From contig NC_089749.1 in assembly GCF_040412425.1 (NCBI RefSeq), forward strand, positions 38,341,570 through 38,405,569: a stretch of 64,000 nt of DNA. Direction: 5' to 3'. The translations under genes and the position numbers were made by a program. Source of the DNA: Macrobrachium rosenbergii (taxonomy: Eukaryota; Arthropoda; Malacostraca; Decapoda; Palaemonidae). The notes under the pieces are model-generated. The model ran no database searches. It worked only from the letters and a program-made list of their open reading frames with translations, and was not told where the DNA came from. Positions 32,231 to 44,010 of the stretch are shown here, piece by piece; position 1 is the first letter of the stretch; the number at the start of each line of letters is the position of its first letter.

Positions 32231-33021
32231 ACTAATTTTTTGTTATTCATATTTATGTCATAGGTTAATAATGTATTATTTCATCTTTATAAAAAAGGGA
32301 AATTTATTTACTTTTATACCAAAGGAATATTAATTCATATTATACCAAAGGAATATAAATTTACTATTACTTTTTATTCACTATCATAATGTGTAAGACA
32401 CAGTAGGAAAATTAAATTATTTGTGAACTGTTGTTAACTGTGAGAAAGAGAGACTATTTTTATGCTTCATATTTCCGTTGTGTTCTTGTGATTGCATGAA
32501 ATATAATTTATACTTAGTTTCTTAGGGCATTTCACGTTTCATAATTCATTAAAATCTTTATGTGAATTATTGTTTCTATTCCTTTTATCCTTTATGATTC
32601 AGTTAAATAACAATAGACTTGCATCAATACTTATTATATGCAAGGTAAGTAGGCATTAAGCCTACAATGAACAACTTAATACAAACAAATGTCAAGGACC
32701 AATAGGCCTAGTAATGTGATTTAATTCAAAATGAGAGCTTGAATAGTGAAACTATACATAATTAATAACAAAAGCTTTGCTTTTTGTTATTTTGCTTTTT
32801 ACTTTTAACTTTTTCTCAAGTAAAAACATAGAGCCCGAAATCACAAGTAAGCCACTACGATAATTAGAAAGATAACGTGTCCCTTTAAATCAGTGACTCC
32901 TCAGCAACTATGCTGCCTGCGGCACCCTCCCCATGCCGTAGTTGCCAGATGTTGCTTTCTATGTTGACAATTTGTCCGAAAATCTAGATTGAGAGTATTG
33001 TAAGTTTTGAACGTGACTGTA

Positions 33022-33329
33022 CATAATTTCAGTGAATTAAACTTGTTGAAAAACCTATTCTAATCCACAAAATTTCAAATAATTTCTTAAATCTAAACTA
33101 AAATTTTGTTTTGTTTTCATTTTGTTTATAAATTTAATCACTCATGAGTTCACTGTCACCATCAAGGTTATCCACTGGAGGCAAAGATGGAAGGGAGTGT
33201 TATAAAATGTTTTCTGCTATACCTGATGATCCTTTGCTTTTCCTTGTAAATTCACATAAATTATTTATCAACAATAATTTTCTTCAGTCCTAGTTGCATG
33301 CTTTATTCATTTTTTTCTTATGCCATCCA
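33022..33329. other. Unassigned DNA right of the Tc1 element
   Basis: AT-rich, with no ORF or repeat recognised. Confidence 0.3.
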
Positions 33330-34100
33330 CACAACTTTTTTTCTTACTATTCCCTTCCGAAATTGGTTGGGGAGGGGGATCTTCTATGCCATCAAACACA
33401 GTAATTTCTTAGTTTATGGTTGAAGTTGGTTGTGAGCAGGTCCATCATAAGAGTACCCCACAATGACCACAGGGCTTGGCAAACACCTGGGTATAGAGAC
33501 CATTTTGAGGAAAAAATTATATTTTTTCTGCTTAGACCATCTATTAGTATATTCTTCCTGCCATGGACAATCTTCTGAACAATCTCGATACAACTGTCTT
33601 CTGCACAGTTAAACACTGTGATTATTAAATGGCAAACTCTCATCAATTTTTGCCTTCCTGGCTCTTGAGATGAACTACTGTGGTGGAGGTGTCCACTTAA
33701 CATCTACCACTTTCCTTAAAACTAGATTGGTAAAGGAAATGAAACCAAGGAAACTGGTTCCAGCTTAAAATTTCTTGAAAGTCTCTCATCCCGCATCTGT
33801 GTGACATCAGAGCTAGAAGACTGGCTGGTTGGGTAGCTGCTGACAAAGATTAAATCAGCTGGAGTTGTACTGAGTAGATCCTGAACCACTCAGGCAGAAC
33901 TAACTTCTCCAAGATCAATGTTTCAGATGAGAAACTCCCACACTTTGTTGGAGGATTGTGGATTCTGGAGAAATTTCTAAGTTAATGACATAAATCTCTT
34001 AATTCTTCCTCTATAAGGTGAACAAGAGCTTCTACTGTGCTGACATTCATGGCCAGGTAATTAAGTAGCCCTTGCAAACAGTCTGAAGTTCAACTACTCC
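33330..34100 (-). pseudogene. DIRS RT/RNase H remnant (copy F)
   Basis: Minus-strand frame with TTVVHLKSQE (RNase H, normally DNxTVVxYLxxQGG), IVQKIVHGRKNILIDGLSRK (RNase H end, usually GKxNxLADxLSR), KWSLYPGVCQALWSLWG and LTTNFNHKLRNYC. These are the standard DIRS/Ngaro RNase H and connector blocks. Upstream pieces (34100-33720) are too decayed to align safely. It differs from copies A, C and E in wording, so it is an older or separate family. Confidence 0.65.
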
Positions 34101-34483
34101 CATCTGATCTGAAGGACCAAGTCCTAACACAACTGCACAAGTAGAGTAAGATGTTGACAAAGTTTTGTCTGGTTTGAGGCAATACTGAGTCAGTCATCTA
34201 AGGAATTTTGAACTCTTACTCCATTCTTGAAGGGCCTAAACTGTGACTGGAGCTATGGTCCACGTAAAGACTACAGGAGCCATGACTAGCCCTCTTCAAG
34301 TCCAATGAACTGTAATACTTATAATGGGCCACTTCTGTGACTAGAACTTCCATCTGTAAATGGGGGTGTGCATCCAGTATTTAATCTGTTAAAAATTTGG
34401 TTGTATGCAACCACTAGCCTTTCCCACTGTGCTCATTTTCAGTAACTATCAGCTTTTTTTACTATGCTCATTTTTAGTAACTA
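34101..34483. other. Decayed flank of the DIRS remnant
   Basis: No open frame. Probably further RT sequence from the remnant, but I cannot show it. Confidence 0.25.
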
Positions 34484-35405
34484 CAGTAAACGCCCCGAAT
34501 TCACGGGGGATGCATACCACAGCCCCCCCCCCTCCGGCGAATAGCTAAAACCCGTGAACACTTAGAACCCTTCTAAAAACACTTAGAACTGCCTATTTTG
34601 ATAGTTCAAACACACAAAAAACAAAATAAAATGCTTATACAGGTATTATCCTACTCACGATGGGGTTAGGTTCCAAAAAAAACCATCGTTTGTTGGAAAA
34701 AACGTATCTCGAATATAGCCTAGCCTACACTAGGGTATTTGGTACCATGTATACATATATGGTAGCCTAGCCTACACTATAAAATATACTCTATACATAC
34801 ACGGTAGAGTAATTAATATCAGCTAATTCTGGAGGTTCATGCAGAGTGACTTATGATAATTCAGGTAGTGTGGACAACCAAGGGACTCGCCCCTAACTCA
34901 TTAACAACGACTCTAAATGAAAAATTGCATAAAATAAATGTTACTCAGTGTCCCAGATTCTACTCAAATGTAACTTACTTGACCAATTTGCTTGATTTTC
35001 CCCAACGACAATTTTTTCAGCGGAGCGTAACTTTTTCCAAATACCAAGTTGACGTGAATGGTGTCACGCAGCACCGCTCTCCCGTAGTTCTTAAGATGGC
35101 TGAAGTGCGGTGCTCCTCTCATCCCACAGATCGTAAGGCTGCCGCCGTACATCGCCCCAACCTGCCCACGGGAAATTTAATTCCGTCCAATCATATCTCA
35201 GGCTGCCCAAGGTCATGCCCTAGGGCTTACGGATTAAATACTTCGAACCAATCATAATGTGTTCTATCGATATGATTCATAGGCCTAGGCCAACACCAGA
35301 ATCATGCATTCTTTCTTTCTTGAACCGGCGTTTTAGAAAGTCACGATTTGATTCTGTTCCCAACAGCGATACCTAGAAGGTGTTCCGTGTCCATTTCAGG
35401 CATTT

Positions 35406-35617
35406 TTGGATTTAGTTAAGCGTGTCTATCCGCTCAAGAGCCGCTTGACATCCCCTATCTCTGATTTATTTTCCCGACCGTCTACAATAAGACCCGGACC
35501 GAGTAATTCCCACTCACCTGTTCAGCAGCCAGCAGTTGCAAAGAAGCCCAGGACAGTAGGACCTACAAAGCCGATACTGTTACCTACGTGGTCGGACAGC
35601 AGCGACTTCGAATAAGG
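35406..35617 (+). CDS. Unknown exon-like ORF ending in WSDSSDFE
   Basis: After TCCATTTCAG (acceptor-like, 35390-35399) an open frame reads DLVKRVYPLKSRLTSPIS, a Ser/Pro-rich middle and PTWSDSSDFE, then TAA. This is followed at once by GGTAAGCAG, a donor-like site. The coding content looks selected rather than random, but I recognise no family. It may be the terminal coding exon of an element-borne or captured gene; the ORF could also be chance. Confidence 0.3.
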
Positions 35618-36055
35618 TAAGCAGAGCATTTACCTGCCTTTTTACATTTGTTTTGTTGCTAGGTTAGGTTATGTTTTGGAACGGACCCTAGTGTGCAGTT
35701 TGTCGTTTTTTGTAACCTGTGGCTACACTGAATACAGATAATACCTCTTGCCAGAGCGTATGAGCTTGCCAAGAATCTTTAAAAATGCGGATAAGGCGCA
35801 AAGCACCGTTCTGCTACCCCGAACCGAGAGCAGATATGTTCAAAATATCACTGTTACAAATTTAACGCCCGTTCTAATGTAGGTAGGGAGGTAGGGAATA
35901 GCCTAACCGATGTTTCTTATGTAGGCTACAGGTAGTCTAGGCTAGCGATTTCCATCTGCCCTAATATAGGTAGGGAATAGCCTAACCTGGTTCTTATAGG
36001 CTACAAGTACCCTAGCCTAGCAGTTTCCGTAGGTCAGGGCCTACTGTAAGGAGAG

Positions 36056-36719
36056 TGGCGGGACAGCCTCATGTATGTAGTTTAGCGGGTCAGCATCATG
36101 TATGTACTTTAGCAGGTCAGCCTTATGGTTGTAGCCTAGCGGGACAACCTTTTGTATGCAGACTAGTGGGTCAGAAACTAGCGAATTTTGTACGTTACAG
36201 CCAATAGGAAACCCGACTTTTGCTTCTGTAGTTTAGCAGGTCAGCCTTACAATTGTAGCCTAGCAGGACAACCTTTTGTATGCAGACTAGCGGGTCAAAA
36301 ACTAGTGAATTTTGTACGTTACGGTCAGCAGGAAACCCGACTTTTGCTTCTGTAGTTTAGCGGGTCAGCCTTACAATTGTAGCCTAGCGGGACAACCTTT
36401 TGTATGCAGACTAGCGGGTCAGACTCTAGCGAATTTTGTACATTATGGCCAGCAGGAAACCCAATGTTTGCTTCTGTAGTTAAGTGGGTAGGCCTTACGA
36501 TTGTAGTCTACCGGGACAACCTTTTGTATGCAAACTAGTGGGTCAGAAACTAGCAAATTTTGTAAGTTACGGCCAGCAGGAAACCCGACTTTTGCGTCTA
36601 TAGTTTAGCAGGTCAGCCTTAAGATTGTAGCCTAGCGGGACAACCTTTTATAAGCAGACTAGCAGGTCAGAAACTAGTGAATTTTGTACGTTACGGCCAG
36701 CAGGAAACCCGACTTTTGC
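36056..36719. repeat. Tandem array, 124-bp unit, five full copies
   Basis: The core GGGACAACCTTTTGTATGCA begins at 36141, 36265, 36389, 36513 and 36637, an exact 124-bp period. Partial units precede it from 36056. Each unit also has GAATTTTGTACGTTACGGCC and AGGAAACCCGACTTTTGC. Substitutions between units are few. Confidence 0.9.
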
Positions 36720-37734
36720 TTTCCCCCACCCAAAACCCCAGTTTCCAACAGGGTCCCCCTTACCGTTTATTAGTTTTTCAGTTGCTTTTTCTTTGGGCAA
36801 CACCGACAAAAGCACACTTTTCATTACCATTATGAAGCACAGAGGGAGCAATTTTTTTTCGGCACATTTTCTATAGCGTTTTTTTGGCGCCAAAAGTGGG
36901 GTCACGCCGTCATTCACAGGCTCCAATAATTCAAAACAAAGAGAAATTGAATAACAAACAAGAATTTGCTTAGACTACACTGTGGTATATTATATACATA
37001 TATGGTAGCATAGCCTACATTATACTGTACTCTATATTCACATATCGTATTATACAAATATCAACATAACGAATATGAATCTTTTTCATGGATCTTTTAA
37101 AATGTTATGCCTAATATTGTATACAGTGAACCCCCGTATTCGCGGGGGATGCGTTCCAGACACCCCACCCCTGCGAATAGATCAAATCCGCGAATACTTA
37201 CAACCCCCCCTCTACAAATGCTTATACCTGTCTATCATGAAAGGCCAAACACCAAAGTAAGCTTAGAAATACCAGCCTACATCAAATATACATTAAACTA
37301 TTACCTTATTACTGTATTAATCTTTGAAATGATACTATTAATATAATTTCCAAGCCATCTTAAACATTTTATCGTTACATTTATACGTACGTACTGTATG
37401 GCTTACAGCTGTAGGTGAAAATAATCCAGTCACCCCCTACGTATTCAGCCACGCACATTTTCTTTCACACAGTTACAAGCCGTCCCGTTTTCTTTTCGGG
37501 GGGAACATTTGGTATTTATGTATACGTAATTCACAAAAAGAGACAGATTAAAATTAAAAAAAATGTATGCACACTTTAAAAAATTTAATACTACTTACTT
37601 ATTAAGATTACTACATACGTAAATCATACAGGTACTCACCAGCAATGAACGCTGATTAGAGATGATGATGATGAATTCGCTGTGCAGTGCAATGAATGAC
37701 AATGAAGATGTGACTGCACAGCAAAGCAGAGGAG

Positions 37735-39682
37735 TTACAACTCATCTGAGGGTGCCTCTTCACCTTCAGGAGGTGCTTCGGGAGGCACTTCTTCAGTTGA
37801 TTTGGGAGGCACTACTTCAGGCGATTGGTGAGGCACTTCTTCAGGCGATTTGGGAGGCTTTGGAGGGGCCTTCTTCGTCCGTTTGATGAACATGGTGATA
37901 GCCAGCTGCTGTTGCTGCTTCTTCATGGTGGTGAGGGCTTGATTATAGGGCCCCCATGCTAAATCAAGCATGTTTGAAAACTTTAAGGAGCATTCCATAA
38001 ATGGATCCCATGTTGAAACATACTCCTGCGTATCCTTAATCATTCTCTTCATGTGGGACAGACGTTCCAAAGTCAGGCCGCCCTCCTCTTCCTCTTGCCC
38101 CTCCCCTGAACCTGGCGTATCTTCTTCTTCACTGGCAGACTTCGTCAGTTCTTCCAAATCCTGGTCTGTCAGTGGGTCAGAGTGAGCATCAATAAGGGTG
38201 CCGATTTCATCCTCGGTGATGTCCTTGAAGCCTTCTCCACCTAGAATCCTCGCCAACTGGACAGTCCCATTAATGGCCGAATGTTGAATTTCTTCAGGAG
38301 AGAAGCCCCTGTAATCATGAACACACTCCGGCCACAACTTATTCCAGCATACGTTCAGGGTCTCCTTCTTCATGTCATTTAGTGATCGGCTGATGATGGT
38401 CAGACACATGGCAATCGTGAATTTATGCCAATATCCTTTTAGCGTAAATTCACTGTCACTGTCCATTGCATTCACAAGGTGCTGGAGGGAGTTCCCGGTA
38501 TAGAGTGCCTTGAAGGCACGGATCACGCCCTGGTCCATAGGCTGGAGGAGAGAGGTGGTGTTGGGAGGGAGGAACTCAAGCTGGACTCCCTTGTAACAAA
38601 GATGGAGAGGGTGGCCACCAGCAATATCCATAATCAGCAACACCTTGAACTCCATGCCCAAGTCATTCAGGTATTGCCTTACTTGAGGGATGAAGCTCTG
38701 ATGGAACCAGTACTCTGTGAGGACTTTGGTGATCCAGGCCTTAGGTTATGCATCCAGAACACAGGAAGCAATGCCTTAGTTCTTATTCTTGAGGGCTCTG
38801 GGGTTTGCAGCCTTGTAAATGAGGCCTGGTTTAAGCATGAAACCAGCTGCATTCCCACACATGATGAGGGTAACCCTATCCTTCTGGGCCTTGAATCCAA
38901 AGGCTTTAGCTTCGTCCTTCATAAGGTATGTCTGGGAAGGCATCTTCTTCCAGAACACGCCAGTCTCATCCATATTGAACACCTGTTGTGGATGGTAGCT
39001 CTTCTCCTCGATGATTTTCTTGAAGGCCTCCGGATATTTCGCGGGTGCTTCAATGTCTGCAGATGCTGATTCCCCATGCAATGTAACAGACTTGAGGTGG
39101 AACTGCTTTTGAAATTGGTGGAACCACCCCTTGCTGGCCTGGAAACCTTGAGGTGCTGATGATGGTCCTGCTTGGGGCTCTTCCCCCTCTTCTTCTTCTG
39201 CTTCTTCAGACACTGGTTCATCAAAGCCTAAGAATTCTAATTCGCCTTCTTCAACACATTCCTCTGCCTGTGCTACGTCATTGCCTTCCTTAGCAGTTGA
39301 TAACTGGTCGTAGAGTTGTCGCGCTTTTGCATGAATGATGTTGGAGTCGAGGGGCACGTTCTTCTTCCAGCAGTCCTTTATCCAGAATGCCAGAGTAGAT
39401 TCCATCTTCACGACTGTTTTATCCCACACTGTTGAAACTGTCTTTGCACTACTGTACCGAAGTAGCTCATAATCACAGACTTGCGTATCTCCGCCTATTT
39501 CTCCTTGATATATCTCACTGTGCTCTCATTAACATTAAAATGGCGGCCAACCATGGCAAAACTTTTGCCCTCCTTTACATGTCAAGAAGTTTCACCTTCT
39601 CCTCAAGTTTCATAACAGTCTTCTTTCCTTTAGACTCTTTGCCAGAAGTCTTAGAAGGAGCAGAGCGTTTTTTAGGAGGTAT
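37735..39682 (-). pseudogene. Tigger-like DDE transposase, copy 2 (nearly intact)
   Basis: The expected start codon is ATA instead of ATG at 39682-39680. The psq helix-turn-helix is frameshifted at about 39575. From 39429 the frame has KMESTLAFWIKDCWKKNVPL, an acidic linker, and CENP-B-type GWFHQFQKQFHLKSVTLHGE. The catalytic domain has FNMDETGVFWKKM, VLLIMDIAGGHPLHL and SLLQPMDQGVIRAFKALY, with three Asp. Two TAA codons lie in frame between the first and second Asp (about 38774 and 38741). After the core come GTLIDAHSDPLTDQDLEELT and a C-terminal tail of repeated EEVPxxSPEVVPP units. Length and order match the Tigger family. The lesions are few, so a sister copy could be active. Confidence 0.9.
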
Positions 39683-40402
39683 TTTAGGGCCGAATACAAC
39701 TGATGCACTAATATTAAAAAACCTAACGCAAAGAAGCGCGATTTCACACAGTAAGAAAATGCTGCGAACTACGCATGAACTGAGAAGGATGCCGTGGATG
39801 CGGTCTTCCAGAATTCCATGTTCGCGAGTTGGTTGTGAATGTTCAGCCAATCAGCACCAAGTGAACAGCCCATAAGTGCCAAGGAAAATGAATGGTGCTT
39901 CTGGATTGGCTGCTTTGCAGATGACAGCCAATAGTGTGCCGAGTATCACTGGTCCTGGGTACACAGCATACAGCATCTCGAGTTCTTTATACAGTATTTG
40001 CAGAGAGGTGGCTTGGCTGAAGCACTTTTAAGAAAAACAAATGTGTTACTGAAATTTTGCTGTGTTTACATTAATATATTACAGTAATGTAATATTTGAA
40101 AATTACTAAATCTTTTTTCATCATACAAAATGTACTTACAGTAATCATGAATATATACTTAATACATACATGAAAATGCTACGTACCGCAGACGTAAACA
40201 TACGTACCCTGCTATTCCTGTTGTCTTACGTATTTTAGATATGCTCTACGTACTACCCGTAGTACCGTACCGTACTATGTATCATCCTAAAACAAAACAT
40301 TTAATAAAATGTACATACTGTATGCGCAGAATATCAGTGTTAGTATATGAGTGCGCAATACAGTAGTACCATGCATATACCGTAGCAGCAAATGACCCAA
40401 TA

Positions 40403-40751
40403 CAGTAAACCCCCCGTATTCGCGTTCTCATGGTTTGTGGACTCACGCATTCGCGGGTTTCTCTGTGGAACATATCTAGCCATCATTCGCAAAAAATTCG
40501 CCCAATCGCGGTATTTTTCACTGAGAAATATTCACTAATTACTGTATTTTCATATAATTTTCATGAATAAATGCACTTTTTGTGATAAAACTATTAAAAT
40601 ACTCAGGTATAAGCATTTTTACAGGGTTTTTCTTGGTTTAAGCTATCAAAATGGGCAGTTCTAAGTGTTTTTAGAGGGGTTTTAAGCATTCATGATTTGA
40701 CATATTAGCGGGGGTGTGGGACACATCCCCGCGAATAAGGGGGGTTCACTG
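40403..40751. mobile_element. 349-bp MITE-like unit at the 5' end of Tigger copy 2
   Basis: It begins CAGTAAACCCCCCGTATTCG after TA (40401-40402) and ends GAATAAGGGGGGTTCACTG before TA. Its left half equals the L-type ends at 7087 and 21201; its right half equals the R-type ends at 34484 and 37124. It is thus a short element with both ends and no gene, inserted at the Tigger border or shared with it. Confidence 0.7.
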
Positions 40752-40757
40752 TACACA

Positions 40758-41115
40758 GTAACTGATTATCTCAGAATTTTCAAGATATTTAATAATAAGT
40801 GGCAACATTTCACATATGTGCTGTCATATGTCCTGGGCATATCACAAGGGCAATGTGAGTAACACGCATAAGAGATTCCTTTAGGATTCAATAACCATGC
40901 AACTAAGTGTCGACATGGTCAAACACAAGAGGTCTGGTCTCCTGAACCAAATTTTACCTTTCACTACCTTTCAAGAAAAATGCTCTACATCTAGATTTCA
41001 TCATCAAAACTTACACAATTCTTTCAACTTTGTAAGACAAAGCTTACTATGTTATTCAGTCATTTATTTCACAACATATTTTCCATGTTCCACTCACAAA
41101 GAACCATATAAACAA
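40758..41115. repeat. Partial copy of the palindromic repeat found at 42684-43127
   Basis: ACTGATTATCTCAGAATTTT, CATATGTCCTGGGCATATC and AAGAGATTCCTTTAGG match the reverse complement of 42840-43022. 41016-41115 matches 43027-43127 directly (CAATTCTTTCAAC, TTCCATGTTCCACT). One arm is missing. Confidence 0.7.
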
Positions 41116-42683
41116 TTATGCCACTATTAATAAAACTATTAATGTTAAGCATGGATTTACAGTTATAAAGACTTGTAATACAAAATTACAAACACTGCTA
41201 TCCAACTTATAGTAACCAATCTTGATTGTAACTCTAAACATTCTAATTAATAAAATAAACTTCACTAAACTGATGAATAATACTGATAGAAATATCTACA
41301 AGTTTAATACAAGAGAAGGCAAAACTGGATAAAAGGGTGGGTCTAAAGTTTGCACTTCAGAACAATGTTCGTAGCCTGACAGGAGTGGTTATTACATAAG
41401 AATCCATAAACGGGTATCATTTAGCTGCAAAACCCATCAGTGTCAGAATGTCAATATAGCAAATTGTAACATTCAGCACATACTCATAAATGTAAAAGTG
41501 ATACCTTCTGCCCAACGTTGATACACAAATTTCAAATACTACGTATAAATCTCATGTAAAACTAAAGCAGACATATCCATCAGAGAATAACTCTTCCTCT
41601 CTATTAACCAAAATATGCCACATGATGTTAAAATCTCATCTACAACCAGCTTTGCCCAATAGCATTGCCTAATGATAGTCTAAAAATCTTCCCAAGTGTT
41701 ACCAGACTAAAATTTATTTTCTTATTCCTCTACAGACATTTCTCTATGTAATCCATAAAAGAACATACTCTGTGAATACACTCTACCTGAATGTAATCAC
41801 CCATAAACTCACAAGAAAGAAAACACCAAAATAAAAGCAAGAAGGTGAAAAATCTAGGGGGTAAAAAAAAATATCAAACAATTGCTACTCTTACAAGGAC
41901 ACAATTATAAAGCATAAATGTGTATCAATGTGCAATGAAAAATACCTACTGAGGCGTTCATTTAGAAAAAGTATGAACAATAACACTCTTCTAGTTATCT
42001 TATATAAGGAGTACAACGCGTTGAAGGACATGAGGCGGTGCCAGCTTCAGCGTTGTCAGCAAAACTTAGAAAACCTTGCATTGCCATATCGGTCAAGGTG
42101 AAGGCCACTACATCAGCAACAGCTCTTGCGTTGTAAGGTGCAGGTCAATCAAAGAATCTTTCTTGTTTTTTACTACTTTTTCACAGGTACAAATTTCTCA
42201 GATGATTCATCACAGATGTACATCGTCTATCCCAGATGTCTCATCTCAGAGGGAAGGGCTTTTATACAATGGCACGTAGCGAACGACTAAATCATGGCTG
42301 GTTGTTGAAGACACCATCAAAGGGATTAACTTTTGCGAAGTTGAGCATACTGGTTTCTTCTTCCTCTTCCTCTCATAGGCATTAAATGGGCTCTGACTGC
42401 GATGTGCTGAAGTACCGCTGCCACCAAATGTTATAGGTGGTAGATGAAATGAGATCAGATCTTCTTTATTTCTTGATTTTATTATAAAAGTGCAAAATGG
42501 GGGTACCTGTTCAGGCAACATCTTCCTACGAATCCTCCCACCAATCTCCAACTCATGCTATTTCACACAAACTCCATGCAAACAATTGTGGTTTTTCACA
42601 ACTGCCACAAAAAATCAATTTAAAGATATATTTCAAACTAAAAATGATACAAAGGTCACTGGAACATGATTAAAAATATACAG
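41116..42683. other. Unassigned intronic DNA
   Basis: AT-rich with only short unsupported ORFs. Nothing in it matches a family I know. Confidence 0.3.
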
Positions 42684-43127
42684 TAATTGATTATCTCAGA
42701 ATTTTCCAAGTATTTAATAACAATAAGAAGCAACACATTTCACATATGTACTCTCATATGTTCTGGGCATATCACGAAGGCAATGCGTGAGCACACACAG
42801 CGTTTTTCTGTAAAGGTAGCGAAAGGCAGTCATTATTGGGTCAGAGACCTCTTGTGTTAGACCATGTCTACACTTAATCGCATAGTTACTAAAGCCTAAA
42901 GGAATCTCTTATGTGTGTCACACACATCGGCCTTGTGATATGCCCCAGCACATGAGAGCACATATGTGAAATATGTTACCTCTTATTGTTATTAAGTAAA
43001 TACTTTGAAAATTTTGAGATAATAACAATTCTTTCAACACTTCAAGACAAAGCTTATAATGTTACTCAGTCATTAATTCACAATACTGTATAATTTCCAT
43101 GTTCCACTTAGAAAGAATCATGTAAAC
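42684..43127. repeat. Palindromic MITE-like repeat with flanking shared sequence
   Basis: The arms are 42684-42790 (TTGATTATCTCAGAATTTTC) and 42915-43022 (GAAAATTTTGAGATAAT), inverted and about 85-90% alike by eye, with a unique centre including CAGAGACCTCTTGTG. A partial second copy lies at 40758-41115. No coding capacity. Confidence 0.7.
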
Positions 43128-43267
43128 TGGGGATGGCCAGTACTGCAAAGCAACCTACAGGCCAAGTCTGCAACAAACAGCTGATCTGATAGGGACAAAG
43201 GGCACTTACCCTGGGAGGTTGTAGCTGATCCTAAAGTGCCAACCAGGAAATCAATATCCATCATGAA

Positions 43268-43480
43268 GAGCTAAAGCAGAGGTTCTCAATCTTTTAATGG
43301 CTATGACCCCCTCTCAGTCAACTTGAGTTCTCATGGCCCCTGGGAGTTAATGCATCCTTGGAATCACATACAATAATAATTGTAGATTTGATAGAACTAT
43401 GGACTCAAGACTCCTGCTACATTTGTAAATCAATGGACATCATAATTTGGATGGAAAGCTTATTTGAAAAAATTTGCTAA
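43268..43480 (+). mobile_element. hAT-type MITE fragment (left end)
   Basis: CAGAGGTTCTCAATCTTTTA followed by GACCCCCTC is a typical hAT terminal. Then GTTCTCATGGCCCC and CTATGGACTCAA are shared with 47064-47190. The right end is not adjacent. Confidence 0.55.
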
Positions 43481-43639
43481 TATTTACATGGCAACAAGGA
43501 ATCCATGAGCATTAGCATCTTCATTCAATGCTTTTCAATGTGATCCCTACAACTGATGCAGAACTACCAATTTGTGAATGTTTGGCTCACCTGTCATCAG
43601 AGTGAGACATACATCAAATCTCTTCTTGATACCTAGGCG

Positions 43640-44010
43640 ATTGCGAGGCTTCAACAGTAAAGAAATAACCCAACTGAACCACGGAGGAGTCTGGGAAGGT
43701 GAGCAAGAATAACTTATCACCTTTCCTAAGCAACTGCGAGTCTTCAACAGTAAAGAAATAACCCAACTGAACCACGGAGGAGTCTGGGAAGGTAAGCAAG
43801 AATAACTTATCACCTTTCCTAAGCAACTGCGAGTCTTCAACAGTAAAGAAATAACCTAACTGAACCATGGAGGATGCTGGGATGGTGAGCAAGAGTAACT
43901 TATCATCTTTCCTAGCCAATTTCAACTGTAAAGAAATAACCCAACTGAACTACCGAGGATGCTGGGAAGGTGAGCAAGAGCAACTTATCTTTCCAGTGTT
44001 GAGGGTAATT
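43640..44010. repeat. 93-bp tandem repeat, about four units
   Basis: GCGAGKCTTCAACAG recurs at 43643, 43736 and 43829, with a fourth, more diverged unit from about 43915. All units include AAAGAAATAACCCAACTGAA. Because 93 is a multiple of 3, the minus strand is open through the array as a 31-residue repeat (TRSCLGKVISYSC, PWFSWVISLLL). No start context, homology or codon evidence supports a gene. Confidence 0.85.

Larger units (their letters stand above)
30270..33019 (+). mobile_element. Tc1-like transposon with TA target duplication
   Basis: Terminal repeats CAGTCGCGTTCA (30270) and TGAACGTGACTG (ending 33019) are flanked by TA at 30268-30269 and 33020-33021. The transposase lies in the middle. 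At 2.75 kb it is longer than a typical 1.3-1.7 kb Tc1 element, owing to long flanking noncoding parts and an apparent 481-bp intron. Confidence 0.8.
34864..36925 (+). mobile_element. Unclassified 2.06-kb insertion with 8-bp duplication
   Basis: ATAATTCA stands at 34856-34863 and again at 36926-36933, while the uninterrupted relative (22650 region, complement) has it once: an 8-bp target duplication. No terminal inverted repeats were recognised, so the class (hAT, Merlin and others make 8-bp duplications) is open. It contains two CCAAT boxes and an ATTAAATA before an exon-like ORF, then a 124-bp tandem array, then a minus-strand open segment of 92 codons (36648-36926) without recognised similarity. 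Confidence 0.55.
34484..37121 (-). mobile_element. Second pogo-like element, split by a 2.06-kb insertion
   Basis: Its end at 34484 (CAGTAAACGCCCCGAATTC, TA before it) and the following 370 bp are the reverse complement of 22630-23001. 36934-37121 is the reverse complement of about 22450-22615. The two parts are contiguous in the 21201-23001 element, so 34864-36925 was inserted into this copy. Tigger copy 2 begins immediately after, at 37124. Confidence 0.7.
37124..40751 (-). mobile_element. Tigger/pogo-type transposon copy 2, nearly complete
   Basis: Terminal repeats CAGTGAACCCCCGTATTCGC (37124) and GCGAATAAGGGGGGTTCACTG (ending 40751) are flanked by TA at 37122-37123 and 40752-40753. The transposase is on the minus strand. 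The 5' terminal 349 bp (40403-40751) form a MITE-like unit of their own. Confidence 0.85.

Noticed and set aside
38479..39069. 196-codon plus-strand ORF opposite the Tigger transposase
   Set aside because: It is antisense to a well-supported transposase; similar antisense ORFs at 9316-9876 mirror copy 1.
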